Source: Rhizobium sp. RCAM05350 | GTDB lineage: Bacteria > Pseudomonadota > Alphaproteobacteria > Rhizobiales > Rhizobiaceae | Reading direction: 5' to 3' | Assembly: GCA_024426085.1 (NCBI GenBank) | Contig: CP087974.1 | Span: 2,604,001-2,668,000 of the forward strand | DNA: 64,000 nucleotides | Shown: piece after piece, positions 30,574 to 40,682 of the stretch | How the letters are laid out: each line of letters begins with the position of its first letter | How positions within the stretch are numbered: the stretch's first letter is position 1 | Program-made: the position numbers and the translations under genes | Notes under the pieces: generated by a model | What the model was told of the DNA's origin: nothing | Database searches by the model: none | The model's input: the letters and a program-made list of their open reading frames with translations, nothing else

Positions 30574-33500
30574 ATGAAATATGCATCCGTGGGTTTTGCC
30601 TTGGGAGCGCTCTGTCTCGCCATGCCGGCGCAGGCTGACCCTTTGCCGCGCCCATCCCCCGCCGCCGGATCTGTCATTGCCCGCAAATCCGGCGAGGAGG
30701 TGCGCTTCGTCGATATTTCCGGCTGGCGCTACGTCGATCTGCAGCAGGACCTCTTGAGCGGCGACGTGCTGCGCACCAACGCCACCGGCCAGCTTGCCGT
30801 TCTCTTCTCCGACCGCACCCAGGTCCGCCTCGGCCGCAACACCTCGCTTCTGGTCAAGCGGATGGGCGGCAACGGCGATACCGGGGCTGGAGCTGCAATC
30901 CGGTACGATCTGGGCCCGCGCCGAACGTGGCGGCCAGGGCGTGGTCATCGACACGCCGGCAGCGGCGGCCGCCATCCGCGGCACGGACTGGACGATGACC
31001 GTCGCCGACGGCAAGACCTCGCTGATCGTGCTGGAAGGTCTTGTGGAACTGAAGAACGAATTCGGCAGCGTTGAGGTTGCGCAGGGCGAAGGCGCCGTCG
31101 CCGCGATCGGCAAGGCTCCGTCAAAGATCATCATCGCCAAGCCGAAAGAGCGCGAGCAGATGCTGTTCAACCTTTCGCTTCACGACTCCTTCCGCTGGAT
31201 ACCGCCGACCGATCTGACGGCCCAAGAGCAACGCCGGCTTCGAGACCAGGTGGAAGCCAAGCCGACCCAAGATCGCACGGCAGAAGAATGGCTGGGGCTT
31301 GCCGAGAGCTCGGTGACGCTCGAAGGCCGGCAGAAAACGCGCGGCCCTGGAAGGCGCACGGGCCAAGGGGCTTGATCGTCGCCAGCAGGCACGGGCAACA
31401 CTCATCGAGGCAATGCTCAGCGGCACGGAAAACCGCTACGCCGATGCGGCGAAACTTTTTGCCAAAGCTCAAGGCGGGCTCGATCCGCGCCGCGCCAATA
31501 TCGCGCGTTATGGCGGTTATATCGCCCGCTCCCTTGCCGATCCCAATCACATTGAATCGCCGCCCGAGACAGTGGACAGCACCTCGTCCGCCATCGGCAA
31601 AGCCTGGGTTGCCGGTTTCCGCGAGGACGTGCGCACTGCGCTCGATGTCGTCAAGGATGCCGAACACGCTCACCCCGACGACGCCATGCTGCCTGCCGCG
31701 CGGGCCCAACTTGCCATCCTGCTTGCCGACGAGGCCGAGGCGAAGGATGCGATCGACCGGGCGCTCAGCCTCGATCCCGACAACCCGGAGGCGCTGGATG
31801 CGCGCGCCACCTACAAGATGGGTATCACTTACGATCGCAAGGGCGCCGTGGAGGACCTCCTGCGTGCCGTCGCTGTCGCGCCGGGTGACAGCAATATCTG
31901 GAACACACTCGGCCTTGCCCATTCGGACCGCGACGACAACAGAAAGGCTGAAGAGGCTTACAAGAAAGCGATCGAGCTCGATCCGCTTGACCCGCTTCCA
32001 CACGCAGATCTTGCCATCCTCTATCTCGACGAGATGCGCATGGAGGAAGCCAAGCAGGAAATCGACCTCGCGATGAAAGTCGACCCGAGCTTTGACATGG
32101 TGCTCCTGGCGCGCGGACGCTACCACATGCAAATGGGTGACCTTGAGAAAGGTACGCAGGATCTGCTGGCCGCCTCCGCGTCCAATCCCGGCATATCCAA
32201 CACCCAGCTCATGCTGGCCGCTGCCCACTATGCCAAAAACGAACGCGACCCGACTGCGCAAGCCCTCGACAATGCCCAGCGACTCGATCCGCATGATCCT
32301 CTGGTCGCCGTCGTGCGCACCGCGATTGCCATCGACGAATATGATGCGGATACAGCAATCCGGAACGCGCAGGAGATTATGCGCCTGACACGCGCGCGGC
32401 GGCGACTATGCCTCGCTCGGCGCCAACCAGACGGCCGGCTCCACCCTGAATGATGCTTTCCGCCTGCAGGGACTGGATGCCTGGGGGCAGTATTACGGCG
32501 ACGCCGTCTTCGACCCGTTCACCGCGACGAGTTATTTCTGACCAGGCGGTACGCGGCAGTATCAGCCCGTTCCTCAACAGTTATTCCACCGCGCTGACGC
32601 CATGGTCTCCGCTCGGCAACCAGGACAGTTATTCCGCCTATATCCAGGGCCTGCTGCTCGGGCCGCACATGCTGGCAAGTCGGGAGCGGTCGACAAACCT
32701 TCTCGAAGAGCCGTTTTTCGAAACGGAGCTAACGGGCGGGTTCGTGACTGGTGGACGTGAAACTACCTATACGGGCGGCGCCGAAATCCGAGGCCTCACC
32801 TTCAGCCCCTTCCCGATCAGCATCAATGCCGATTTCAGCTGGACCCGACCGAGAGACGAGGTCCGGAGGATCGATGATGGAAATGTCCTGTTCGATACCG
32901 ACATCACCAGCGGCACCGGCTATATCACGATGTCGCCGACACCCGGACGACCGGGTTGTGGCGTTTACAAGCTATGCTTCGTCGGAAGCCTTCCGCAACG
33001 AAATACCCGCCATAATTTTCGACGGCCTGATCCAGGACCTCGACGCCTCGGAGTTGTCGAGCGGTTTAGCCTGGAGCCATACATTCGACTATAAGAATAT
33101 TCTCAATATTGGACTGTTCTACAACGATCAAAAAGTAAATTCTCAAACCGAGACGGTCGATTTGGTCCTCAGAAATGACCGACTTGCTGCTGCTTATGCC
33201 CTCAATGTTGGGGAGTCCAGAGTCAAGAGCTATACGGCGGCCATGAACCATATGATTGGCGATGACAACCTTACCTGGCGTTATGGGGTTGAAGGTAGCC
33301 TTGTAAAAAGCTCGTCCAGTTCAGAGACCCTTGTCCTTTTTGACTTCAACGGCGACGGCGTCCTGGACGACTTCGAATATGACAAAGATATCGTCGATAC
33401 CGATGATCGTCTCGCCCGCGCCTATCTCGACGCCCGCTACGAAATAACTCCGTCTCTGACCTTGGAGGCTGCGGCGTTCGGTCGTTTCCTCGATAGCGGA

Positions 33501-34233
33501 GACGACAGTCTGGCGCGCTTCGAGCCTCGCATCGGCCTCGCCTGGAGCCCCATCGAAAACCATTGGCTGCGTTTCGGCTATCTTCATGAAGGCGAAAATT
33601 TCGAGGCGCCGACGCTTGCGCCCGTCGGTATTGTCGGGCTGCAGAGCAACCAGATCGGTCTGGATGGCGACGGCTATGTCGACACATTCGCCTTCCGCTG
33701 GGATAGCCAATGGTCCAATCGTTTCTTCACCGCCTTTGATTTCCAGCGGCAGGAGGCGCACAAAGTCTCGCTCGTTCAGCCGCTGGAAATTCCGACGCTC
33801 GACTTCGAGAGGGCGCGTATCGACCGCGCTGCCATCACAGGGAACCTGGCTCTAGGTTACGGCTTCGGCCTTTCGGCCACCTATGCCCATCTTGATCTCG
33901 AAGAATCTCGATCCGCTGACGGGCGGTTATGGCGGGTCGCTGATCTTCGTGCCCGACCAGACCGGCCAGATTGCCGTCACTTGGGTCAATCCGGCCGATA
34001 TCAAGCTGACGATCGCCGCCAACTATGTCGGCGAACGGGTTGGAGACGACGATACAGGCGAAAAACTGGACGACTACTGGACACTCGATGCCAGCCTTGT
34101 CTGGGAGCCTTTCGACAAAAGCGCCGAGCTGGAACTTTCCGCCTATAACCTGCTCGACGAGGATTTTGAGCTGGCGCCGGGCGTCAAGGGCTGGGGACCG
34201 ACCGTTAAGGGCATGCTTTCGGTGCGCTTCTGA
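30574..34233 (+). CDS. FecR-TPR-beta-barrel outer membrane protein (six frameshifts)
   Basis: About 1219 residues when the frames are joined. In order it has a signal peptide (ALGALCLAMPAQA), a FecR domain (about 35-170, with SGDVLRTNATGQLAVLFSDR and AAIRGTDWTM), a linker, six or more TPR-like repeats (about 275-605, e.g. NTLGLAHSDRDDNRKAEEAY and YKKAIELDP), and a long beta-strand-rich part (about 660-1219) ending in phenylalanine (MLSVRF), as outer-membrane barrels do. The barrel part has TonB-receptor-like phrases (LRFGYLHEGENFEAPTLAP, ELSAYNLLDEDF) but I see no plug domain or TonB box. Frame breaks lie near 30890, 31345, 32395, 32538, 32945 and 33895. Its TGA overlaps the ATG of the cyclase gene (TGATG). 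Confidence 0.82.
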
Positions 34234-36211
34234 TGCAGCCCCGAAATAAGAATCCCTACGGAACCAGTAGATCGACGCTGCAGAAGGCGCGCTGGCGTCA
34301 GGCTCGCCTTGTGCTGCTCGGCCTGTTCGTGACGGTGGCGCTGGCGTTGTTTTCCCTCACCTCCCCCTTTTCGCTCGCCGAACTGCGCAGCTTTGACTAT
34401 CTCTCGACCCTGTCGCCGCCGCCTTTGCCGAAAGACGGCCCCATCATCGTCGCCATCGACGAGCCTTCGATGGCCGAGATCGGCAGCCAATGGCCGTGGC
34501 CTCGCGCCCTGCATGCCCGGCTGATCGCAGCCCTGCGCGCCGCCGGAGCGAAAGCCATCGGCATCGATGTCATCTTTGCCGAACCTTCGACCGCTCCAGA
34601 AAACGACGTCGCCCTTGCAGACGCGCTCGGTCCGGATGTCGTTCTTGCCGGTGACGAAACGCTGATCGAGACGCCGCAGGCCGACCAGTTCGTGCGGACG
34701 GAACCTTTGGCGGAATTTGTCGCGCGCGGCGCAAGAACGGGCATCGCGTCAGTTCACCTGAGTGGCGACGGCACGTTGCGGCAGGTGCCTAGCTATGCCG
34801 ATGGTTTTGCCGCTCAACTGGCCAGAGTCGCCGGTCGCCCGCAACCGCCGATATCCGGCACGGCCCTTCTGCAGACATTCGGTTCAGCACGAACCTATCC
34901 AACCGTTTCCTACTACCAGGCGCTCGACCCCGGCCAGTTCCTGCCGGAGGGTTTTTTCCGCGACCGTGTCGTGATTGTCGGCCTCAGCCTGCAGAATGCC
35001 CCGACCATCAAGGCCGGCGGCGCCGACGCCTTTGCCACCCCGTTCACCGTCCACACGGGCCGTCTGGTCGCGGGCGCCGAAATCCATGCGACGATCTTCG
35101 ACAATATCACCCGTGGCCTGGTTATCACCAAAGCGGGGCACGGGGCGGTGATGGCAGCGATCGCACTGGGGGCATTGCTGGCAGGCTGCGTGGTCTTCCG
35201 GACGACGGGATGGCCGGCTGCGGCGGTGAGCATCGTCGTGCTCGCCCTGCTGATCGCCGCGAGCTACACGATGTTGCGGCTCGGCCATGTCTTCATCTCG
35301 CCAATCGGCCCGGCACTGGCCTACCTGTCCGTCGCCTCTGGTCAGGCAGCGCTCGACTATGCCGCCGAGCGTCGCAGTCGCCGTGACATCACCCGGGCCT
35401 TTTCGCGCTATCTGTCACCAGCGCTGGTCGCACGCCTCGCCGATGATCCATCGCAGCTGAAGCTGGGCGGCGAACGGCGGACGCTGACCGTTCTCTTTTG
35501 CGACGTGCGCGGCTTCACCACCATCTCCGAGGCTCTGAAGGACGATCCCGAGCAGTTGACGGCGCTGATCAACCGGCTCCTGACGCCGCTGTCCGACATC
35601 GTGCTGGAAAGCGGCGGCACCATCGACAAGTATATCGGCGATTGCCTGATGGCCTTCTGGAACGCGCCGCTCGACGATCCCCGCCATGCCAGCCATGCGG
35701 TCGGCGCGGCGCTCGGGATGCTGGAGGCGATCGAACATCTGAATGAAGAATTGCAACGGGAAGCGGCGGAGGCAGGCATCGCGGCACGGGTGCTGAAGAT
35801 CGGCATCGGCATCAACACCGGCGACTGCGTCGTCGGCAATATGGGGTCCTCACGCCGTTTCTGACTATTCCGTGCTCGGCGATGCCGTCAATCTTGCCTC
35901 GCGCCTGGAGGGTGAATCAAAGAACTACGGCGTGCCGCTTTTGATCGGCGAACGCACGGCAACGCTCAGCGCAGCGGATTTCACCATCGCCGAACTCGAC
36001 AGCATTACCGTCAAGGGCCGCACCGCACTATCACCGATCTTCACGGTGATTTCACCCGTGAAGGCCGAAACCCTTGAGGTGCACCGTCAGCTGATCGCTG
36101 GCAAATATGCTGGCAACCTGAACAGCAAAGCATCCGGCTTTCACCGAACTCAGAAGCGCGATTCCCCATCTTGCCGGCTATTACCGCTTGCTGCGGTCGC
36201 GAACACCCTGA
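34233..36211 (+). CDS. CHASE2-domain adenylate/guanylate cyclase (frameshifted)
   Basis: About 659 residues. One N-terminal helix (LVLLGLFVTVALALFSL) is followed by a periplasmic CHASE2 sensor (about 45-300, with IVAIDEPSMAEIGSQWPWPR and AIGIDVIF), a bundle of about three helices (310-375), and a class III cyclase domain (about 415-625). The two metal aspartates are in LFCDVRGFT and YIGDCLMAFW, and LGDAVNLASRLEG is the dimer/ribose region. The frame breaks near 35862 and near 36127, after which the true C-terminus AIPHLAGYYRLLRSRTP ends at 36211. It is coupled to the FecR-barrel protein, so that envelope protein may feed the sensor. Confidence 0.9.
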
Positions 36212-36395
36212 AGACTGTGACGCCGCTGCGACTGCAGGCAATGTCAGCGCGACGCCACGCTTGGTCACATGCGGCATTTGTGGGGTTATGAGGTTGTGCT
36301 TCGTTGTGTCGATGGGCTGACGTGCCGCTGTGCGTCCAGAGGGCGGCGGAGGCTTGTGACAGGAGCTTGCCGCACACGGCTCTGCCACTGAACTT

Positions 36396-36775
36396 TCACC
36401 CATTCTGCCCGACAAGATCCCTGACCTGAGCCATATCGATCGTCTGGCCCGCGACCATTGCGTCAGTGATACCGGTCAGCGTGTGATCTCCGGAGATATC
36501 GGCCTCGAGGGCTCCTGCAGGCAGCCATAGACGGCGGAAACATCGCCAATCCGGCCAGCCTCGTTGAAGCTGAACGCCACCAGCTCGATCTCGACGATCT
36601 CGTCCCTTCGTGCATTGAGACCGGTCGTCTTGGTATCGAGCACGATTCCTCGTGATAAAAACGCAAAGTCAAAGCCGGCGGTGATACGCCGAGGCTCGAG
36701 TTTGCTGAGAATGCGGTAGCGTCCGGTTACCTTGAGGGAGCGCACCATATCGTCTTCCGACATGCCGAGCGGCAT
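36396..36775 (-). pseudogene. truncated 3'-5' exonuclease (DnaQ-like) remnant
   Basis: The frame reads MSEDDMVRSLKVTGRYRI, then LDTKTTGLNARRDEIVEIELVAF (in parts; the usual DTETTG carries Lys for Glu) and, after a frameshift, TGITDAMVAGQTIDMAQVRD, stopping at 36396. Family members continue with an HNAGFDR-type motif and further aspartates, all missing here. Loss of the catalytic Glu and of the C-terminal half marks it as a dead gene. From 36212 to 36395 I see nothing. Confidence 0.65.
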
Positions 36776-36985
36776 GCGCGACATAGGGCGATTTACCGTC
36801 GGCGCTCGTCGCTGTAGCACCGATTGCTGCCATGATCGGGCCTGGAATCCTGGAGCGCGGTCTACGAGGTGGGGGCGCCGGACGGAAGCTGTTTTTCAGT
36901 CGCGCTCGAACGGTAGGGGTGTCTCGAGCACATAGCTATTGACCCGAGACCGACCTCTCCACTCAGCACGGCGTCAGCGTTCCGT

Positions 36986-38002
36986 TCATCGAAAGCGCGG
37001 CGCATCGCCGGCTTGATCATAAACCTTCCAGTCGATCGATTGGGCGCCAATGCGGACGACGGCCGTGGCGAGCGTGTTTTCGTGGTCGGGATCGTCGGGC
37101 TGGGCACGATAGATCGGAAGCGGCGATACGCTCTTGTCCCAGAGGATATCCAAGGGGTCCGGCGACGTGCTGATCGCCCCGGAGAGAATGATATCGCCGC
37201 GCTGTTGGCGAGACCGGGAGGAGCCGGTGATGACCTGCCGCTCTCCCATTCATATCCTCGTGGATCAAATGATTGGCGTGGCATCGCGGCCGGTCGATGG
37301 TGACCACATTGCAGGATGCGTGGGTGAACTCGATGCTGAGCAGGCGTGCATCGCCTTTCTGGGCAAGCGTCATGTGGAAGGCGCCAGCACGGTGGGACGT
37401 CTCGAGCAGATGGATGGCGTCGTCCAGCGTGCGGCAATCGAAGAGGGCACGACCGAGGATCATACACGGCAGGCCGATGCCTACGGCGCGCGAGCGGATA
37501 TTGTTGACGGTTTGGGCGAGGCCCGCCTCTGTCACCGCGAAGGTATGGCCCGGGATCGATGCGGGGTACACGAAGCTGCTGAAGGCGACACCAGCCTCGG
37601 GGCGAACATGGGCGAGCGCGCAATGGCCGCGGAAACCCGGATCGCCGTCCTCGTTATGCGCCAGGATAGGTTCCCCCCCGGTATCTGGACCGTCGTGCAG
37701 CCATCCGGCGCGAAGGCCCAGAGGTCGCCGCGGCAGTTCCAGAGGAAACCATCGTCCAACGGAAGATCCAGCCCGATGGCGAGGCCTTGCAGTTCGGCCC
37801 AACAGGCAGGGAAGCGAGCTTCAACCAGCCCACGCATCCCGGTGACCCGCGGATCGTCGCGAAATTCCATAATAGAGGCCCAGGCATGGCCGGTTATGAG
37901 ATGGCGATGCGCGATATCCCGGCCGAACCGACCGAGCTGGACGCCGACATCGTGCGACGTGCCGGCGATCTCGATAAACCCCAGCCCGTTGTCAGTGGAC
38001 AT
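36986..38002 (-). CDS. C45 (acyltransferase/AAT-like) Ntn-hydrolase family peptidase (frameshifted)
   Basis: About 338 residues. The presumed nucleophile is the Cys of FLWNCRGDLWAF. HNEDGDPGF and GHTFAVTEAGLAQTVNNI are typical of the C45 isopenicillin-N acyltransferase-like family, which acts on N-acyl amino acids or peptides. Frameshifts occur near 37665 and 37225. The gene overlaps the truncated ATPase upstream by 11 bases, as in amino-acid ABC operons where such peptidases occur. Confidence 0.75.
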
Positions 38003-38318
38003 GCTGTAAAAACTCCCGTAGGCGAGGATTCTCCGGATTGGCGAGGAGGTCGATCGGCTTGCCGTCGACGGAGATCTTGCCGTCCTCCATGAAGATAAGC
38101 CGGGTGCCAACCTGGCGGGCGAAGGCCATTTCGTGCGTCACAACGATCATCGTCATGCCTTCCTCTGCGAGCGCCTGCATGACGCGCAGAACCTCGTGGC
38201 GCAGTTCCGGATCGAGCGCGGAGGTCGGCTCGTCGAACAGCATGAGCTTCGGCTTGACGGCAAGCGCCCGGGCGATCGCCATGCGCTGCTGCTGCCCGCC
38301 GGAGACCCATTTGACAAT
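37992..38318 (-). pseudogene. polar amino-acid ABC transporter ATPase, 5'-truncated
   Basis: The sequence starts abruptly at the signature motif (VSGGQQQRMAIARALAV), with Walker B LMLFDEPTSALDPE, switch histidine VVTHEMAFA, and the normal GlnQ/HisP C-terminus (ISVDGKPIDLLANPENPRLR). Walker A and the first half are absent. Upstream of about 38318 the sequence is unrelated. It is a remnant of a glnQ-like gene joined to foreign sequence. Confidence 0.75.
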
Positions 38319-38433
38319 CTGACCCTCACCCCCGCGATGCGCGGAAATTTCTCAAGAAATTCAATAAACGTAAATGCATCTGGCTTAAACCCGCACGTGT
38401 AGAGGGATAAACAATAGCCAGGATGTGATCGCC

Positions 38434-39637
38434 ATGGGGACGAGCAATATCATTGTCTATGTGCCGCCAACGCTTTTTTGCATTGTCGCGCTGGCGTTTC
38501 TCTTGCTTTGGCAGATGAAGATTTTTTCAGCTTGGCAATGGAGCGCTGGCTTTGCCCAGACAGCGTTGGGCTTCGTGCTCTCAACCTTCTCGATTGAGCC
38601 GGTCTTCGATGCATTCAGTTCTGGTCTTGTCTTCATCGGAGCAGCCTACTGTTATGGAAGCGCCTTGCTGGCACATTTCGGTGTTAAGCAAATGCACAGA
38701 GAACGTGGGCTGTTTGTTCTGGCCTACACGTTGGTGCTCGCATACCTTGTATTCATCGAACAAAGCCTAGTTTATCAACTTTTCCTGACCGACATGGGAT
38801 TTGCCGCGTTACTTGGGCTCGCCGTTTGTATGGTTGCCCGGAAAGCGTCCCGTCCAGTCGATATCGCTCTGGTCGTGGCCAGTGTGGTCGTCGTTCTGGA
38901 TTCCGTATCTCGCGCGACGTTCTTCACGTTTTTTACCGCCTCCAGTGACAACTTCGCCGACTTTGCGAATTCGGCGTATAACCTCGCGGTTCACGTCTCG
39001 ACCATCACGGTTTGCATGATATTCCCCTTCACCGCCCTCGGGGCGATTGCATCTGCCGCCATAGAGCGGCATCGCGAAGACGCTGAACGTGATCCTTTGA
39101 CGGGTCTCCTCAACAGGCGCGGTCTTGAGCATGCGGTGGGCGAAACGGCCGCGCCTCGAGCTGCCGTCAGGCGCTATAATGGTTTGCGACATCGACCATT
39201 TCAAACGGATCAACGACAACTACGGTCATGCAGTGGGCGACAAAGTGATTGCCGCATTGGCTCAGGATCTCCAGCGAGCATTCGGTGGTAGCGGACATGT
39301 GGCAAGGGTCGGCGGTGAGGAATTCATCGTCTTCGTACCAAGCGTCAAACTTCGTGATGCTTCGACCCTGGCGAACGCAGTTCGAATTTCGATAGGCGAG
39401 CGGAATTGGGCGGAGACTGGTGTCATCGGTGGAATTACAGTCAGCATAGGTCTGTCTGAAGTCATTCCCGAAGATCATGCTTTGGAACACGCCTTTCTAC
39501 GTGCCGACAGCGCTCTCTACAAGGCCAAAACGGGGGGCAGAAATGCGGTGGCTGTACTGGATGCCAGAACGACGGCAATCCAACCTCAGAATGACGCTCA
39601 GCCTCAGCAAATGCAGCCAGGCCGGCTGACGGCGTGA
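38434..39637 (+). CDS. membrane diguanylate cyclase (GGDEF), frameshifted
   Basis: About 401 residues. The N-terminal half has about six hydrophobic helices. The C-terminal GGDEF domain has RDPLTGLLNRRGLE, VCDIDHFKRINDNYGHAVGD, and an active-site GGEEF in RVGGEEFIVF. No RxxD inhibitory site is obvious. The frame shifts near 39165. The start at 38434 (AGGA upstream) is favoured over the GTG at 38425. It should make c-di-GMP at the inner membrane. Confidence 0.85.
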
Positions 39638-39654
39638 GCCAGTCCAGAGGCATC

Positions 39655-39917
39655 ATTTTTGTAGGTCTTCATTTGTCCGATATTGTTGATCTCATGATGC
39701 GATGGTTTCTTGCGGCGCAGTTGCCGAGCATGGGCGGGGCCGAACTTCTGGCCCCATCGGCAGATCGTTTCATAGGAAACAACGATGCCGCGCCCGGCAG
39801 TATCTCCTCGACCAATCGCAAGCTCAGCGGAAAGAGGAAATACAGCGGCCAAACCGCCCGAGCGATGATCTGTGACGGGAAACGGCGGTTCTTGTAGCTG
39901 ACGGCACGGGTACTCAT
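39655..39917 (-). pseudogene. IS6-family transposase N-terminal remnant
   Basis: The first 85 or so codons match IS6-family (IS26/IS240-type) transposases: YKNRRFPSQIIARAVW, FPLSLRLVEE and, after a frame shift, RGIVVSYETICRWGQKFGP and ARQLRRKKPS. The DDE catalytic domain is missing and the left edge runs into unrelated bases. It marks an old insertion beside the sulfatase genes. Confidence 0.7.
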
Positions 39918-40225
39918 ACTCGCCGATTACGCTCGATCCGTTAAGTCAAAAATAACGTGACATCGCCCTTTGGCCGCAGGCTGCAGATATTGCGAGCCAA
40001 CAGGCGCATATTACCTCGCCCCGGTCCGACCCCCGGCCTGGCTTTTGCTCGAAACAGCATGATATCAATTCGCCCACCGCTAAGCCTTGAGTTGAGCGGG
40101 TGGCCCGTGCGAAGCCGCGAACGGCTCGCAGGGGCCACCTTAGAGACGGGGCTCCTTGTTACGCGGGAGTGCAGTCGGCCCAGCCGTTTCGGAGTCCGCG
40201 CCGTTGTGATCCGGCGCGTCGGACA
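39918..40225. other. no gene seen
   Basis: The stretch between the transposase remnant and the small sulfatase-tail gene has only short open frames without family resemblance or ribosome-binding sites. It may include the outer end of the inserted element. Confidence 0.4.
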
Positions 40226-40591
40226 TCAGTTCGCCTGATTGAGCTTCAGGATTTGCGACTGCACGTCCTCAATCGTCTTGCCGACGTCCGCGCTCATGCC
40301 ACGTTGGCGGATCGGAAAATCCTTGAACGTCTGCAGATGCTGAACGTCGATGTTGACGATCGGCGTCAAAGCCCAGGTCTTGCGCTCCGACATTTGCCGG
40401 TTGACGTTGCCGTCCTGACGCTCGAACGGATCCATGCGCAGGTTGGTGATCATCGGGCGACCATAGCTCAACAATGGGTCGCCCCAATGACCGCCTTCCT
40501 TGTCGACGGCAAACGCGATGGTGATGGGCATGGCAGAAGCTATCGCCGCGGCCAGCATGGTGGCTGCAATTGTGTTCCGTGACGTTTTCAT
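40226..40591 (-). CDS. small secreted protein resembling a sulfatase C-terminal tail
   Basis: 121 residues. It has a signal peptide (ATMLAAAIASAMPITIAFA) followed at once by HWGDPLLSYGRPMITNLRMD, PFERQDG and a helical tail. The NLRxDPFE block is normally found close to the C-terminus of arylsulfatases, yet no catalytic domain precedes it. A good ribosome-binding site (GAGGAG) supports translation from 40591. Either the middle of a tandem sulfatase gene was deleted in frame, or it is a genuine small accessory protein. It lies 91 bases after the intact sulfatase gene on the same strand. Confidence 0.6.
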   Translation of the reverse strand: MKTSRNTIAATMLAAAIASAMPITIAFAVDKEGGHWGDPLLSYGRPMITNLRMDPFERQDGNVNRQMSERKTWALTPIVNIDVQHLQTFKDFPIRQRGMSADVGKTIEDVQSQILKLNQAN

Positions 40592-40682
40592 TTCCACTCG
40601 CTCCTCGGTGACCTACTGAAAGCCGATATGATGATCTCAAACCGCCGCCTCCACAGAGGAGGAGGCGGAAAATATTTCGGCG

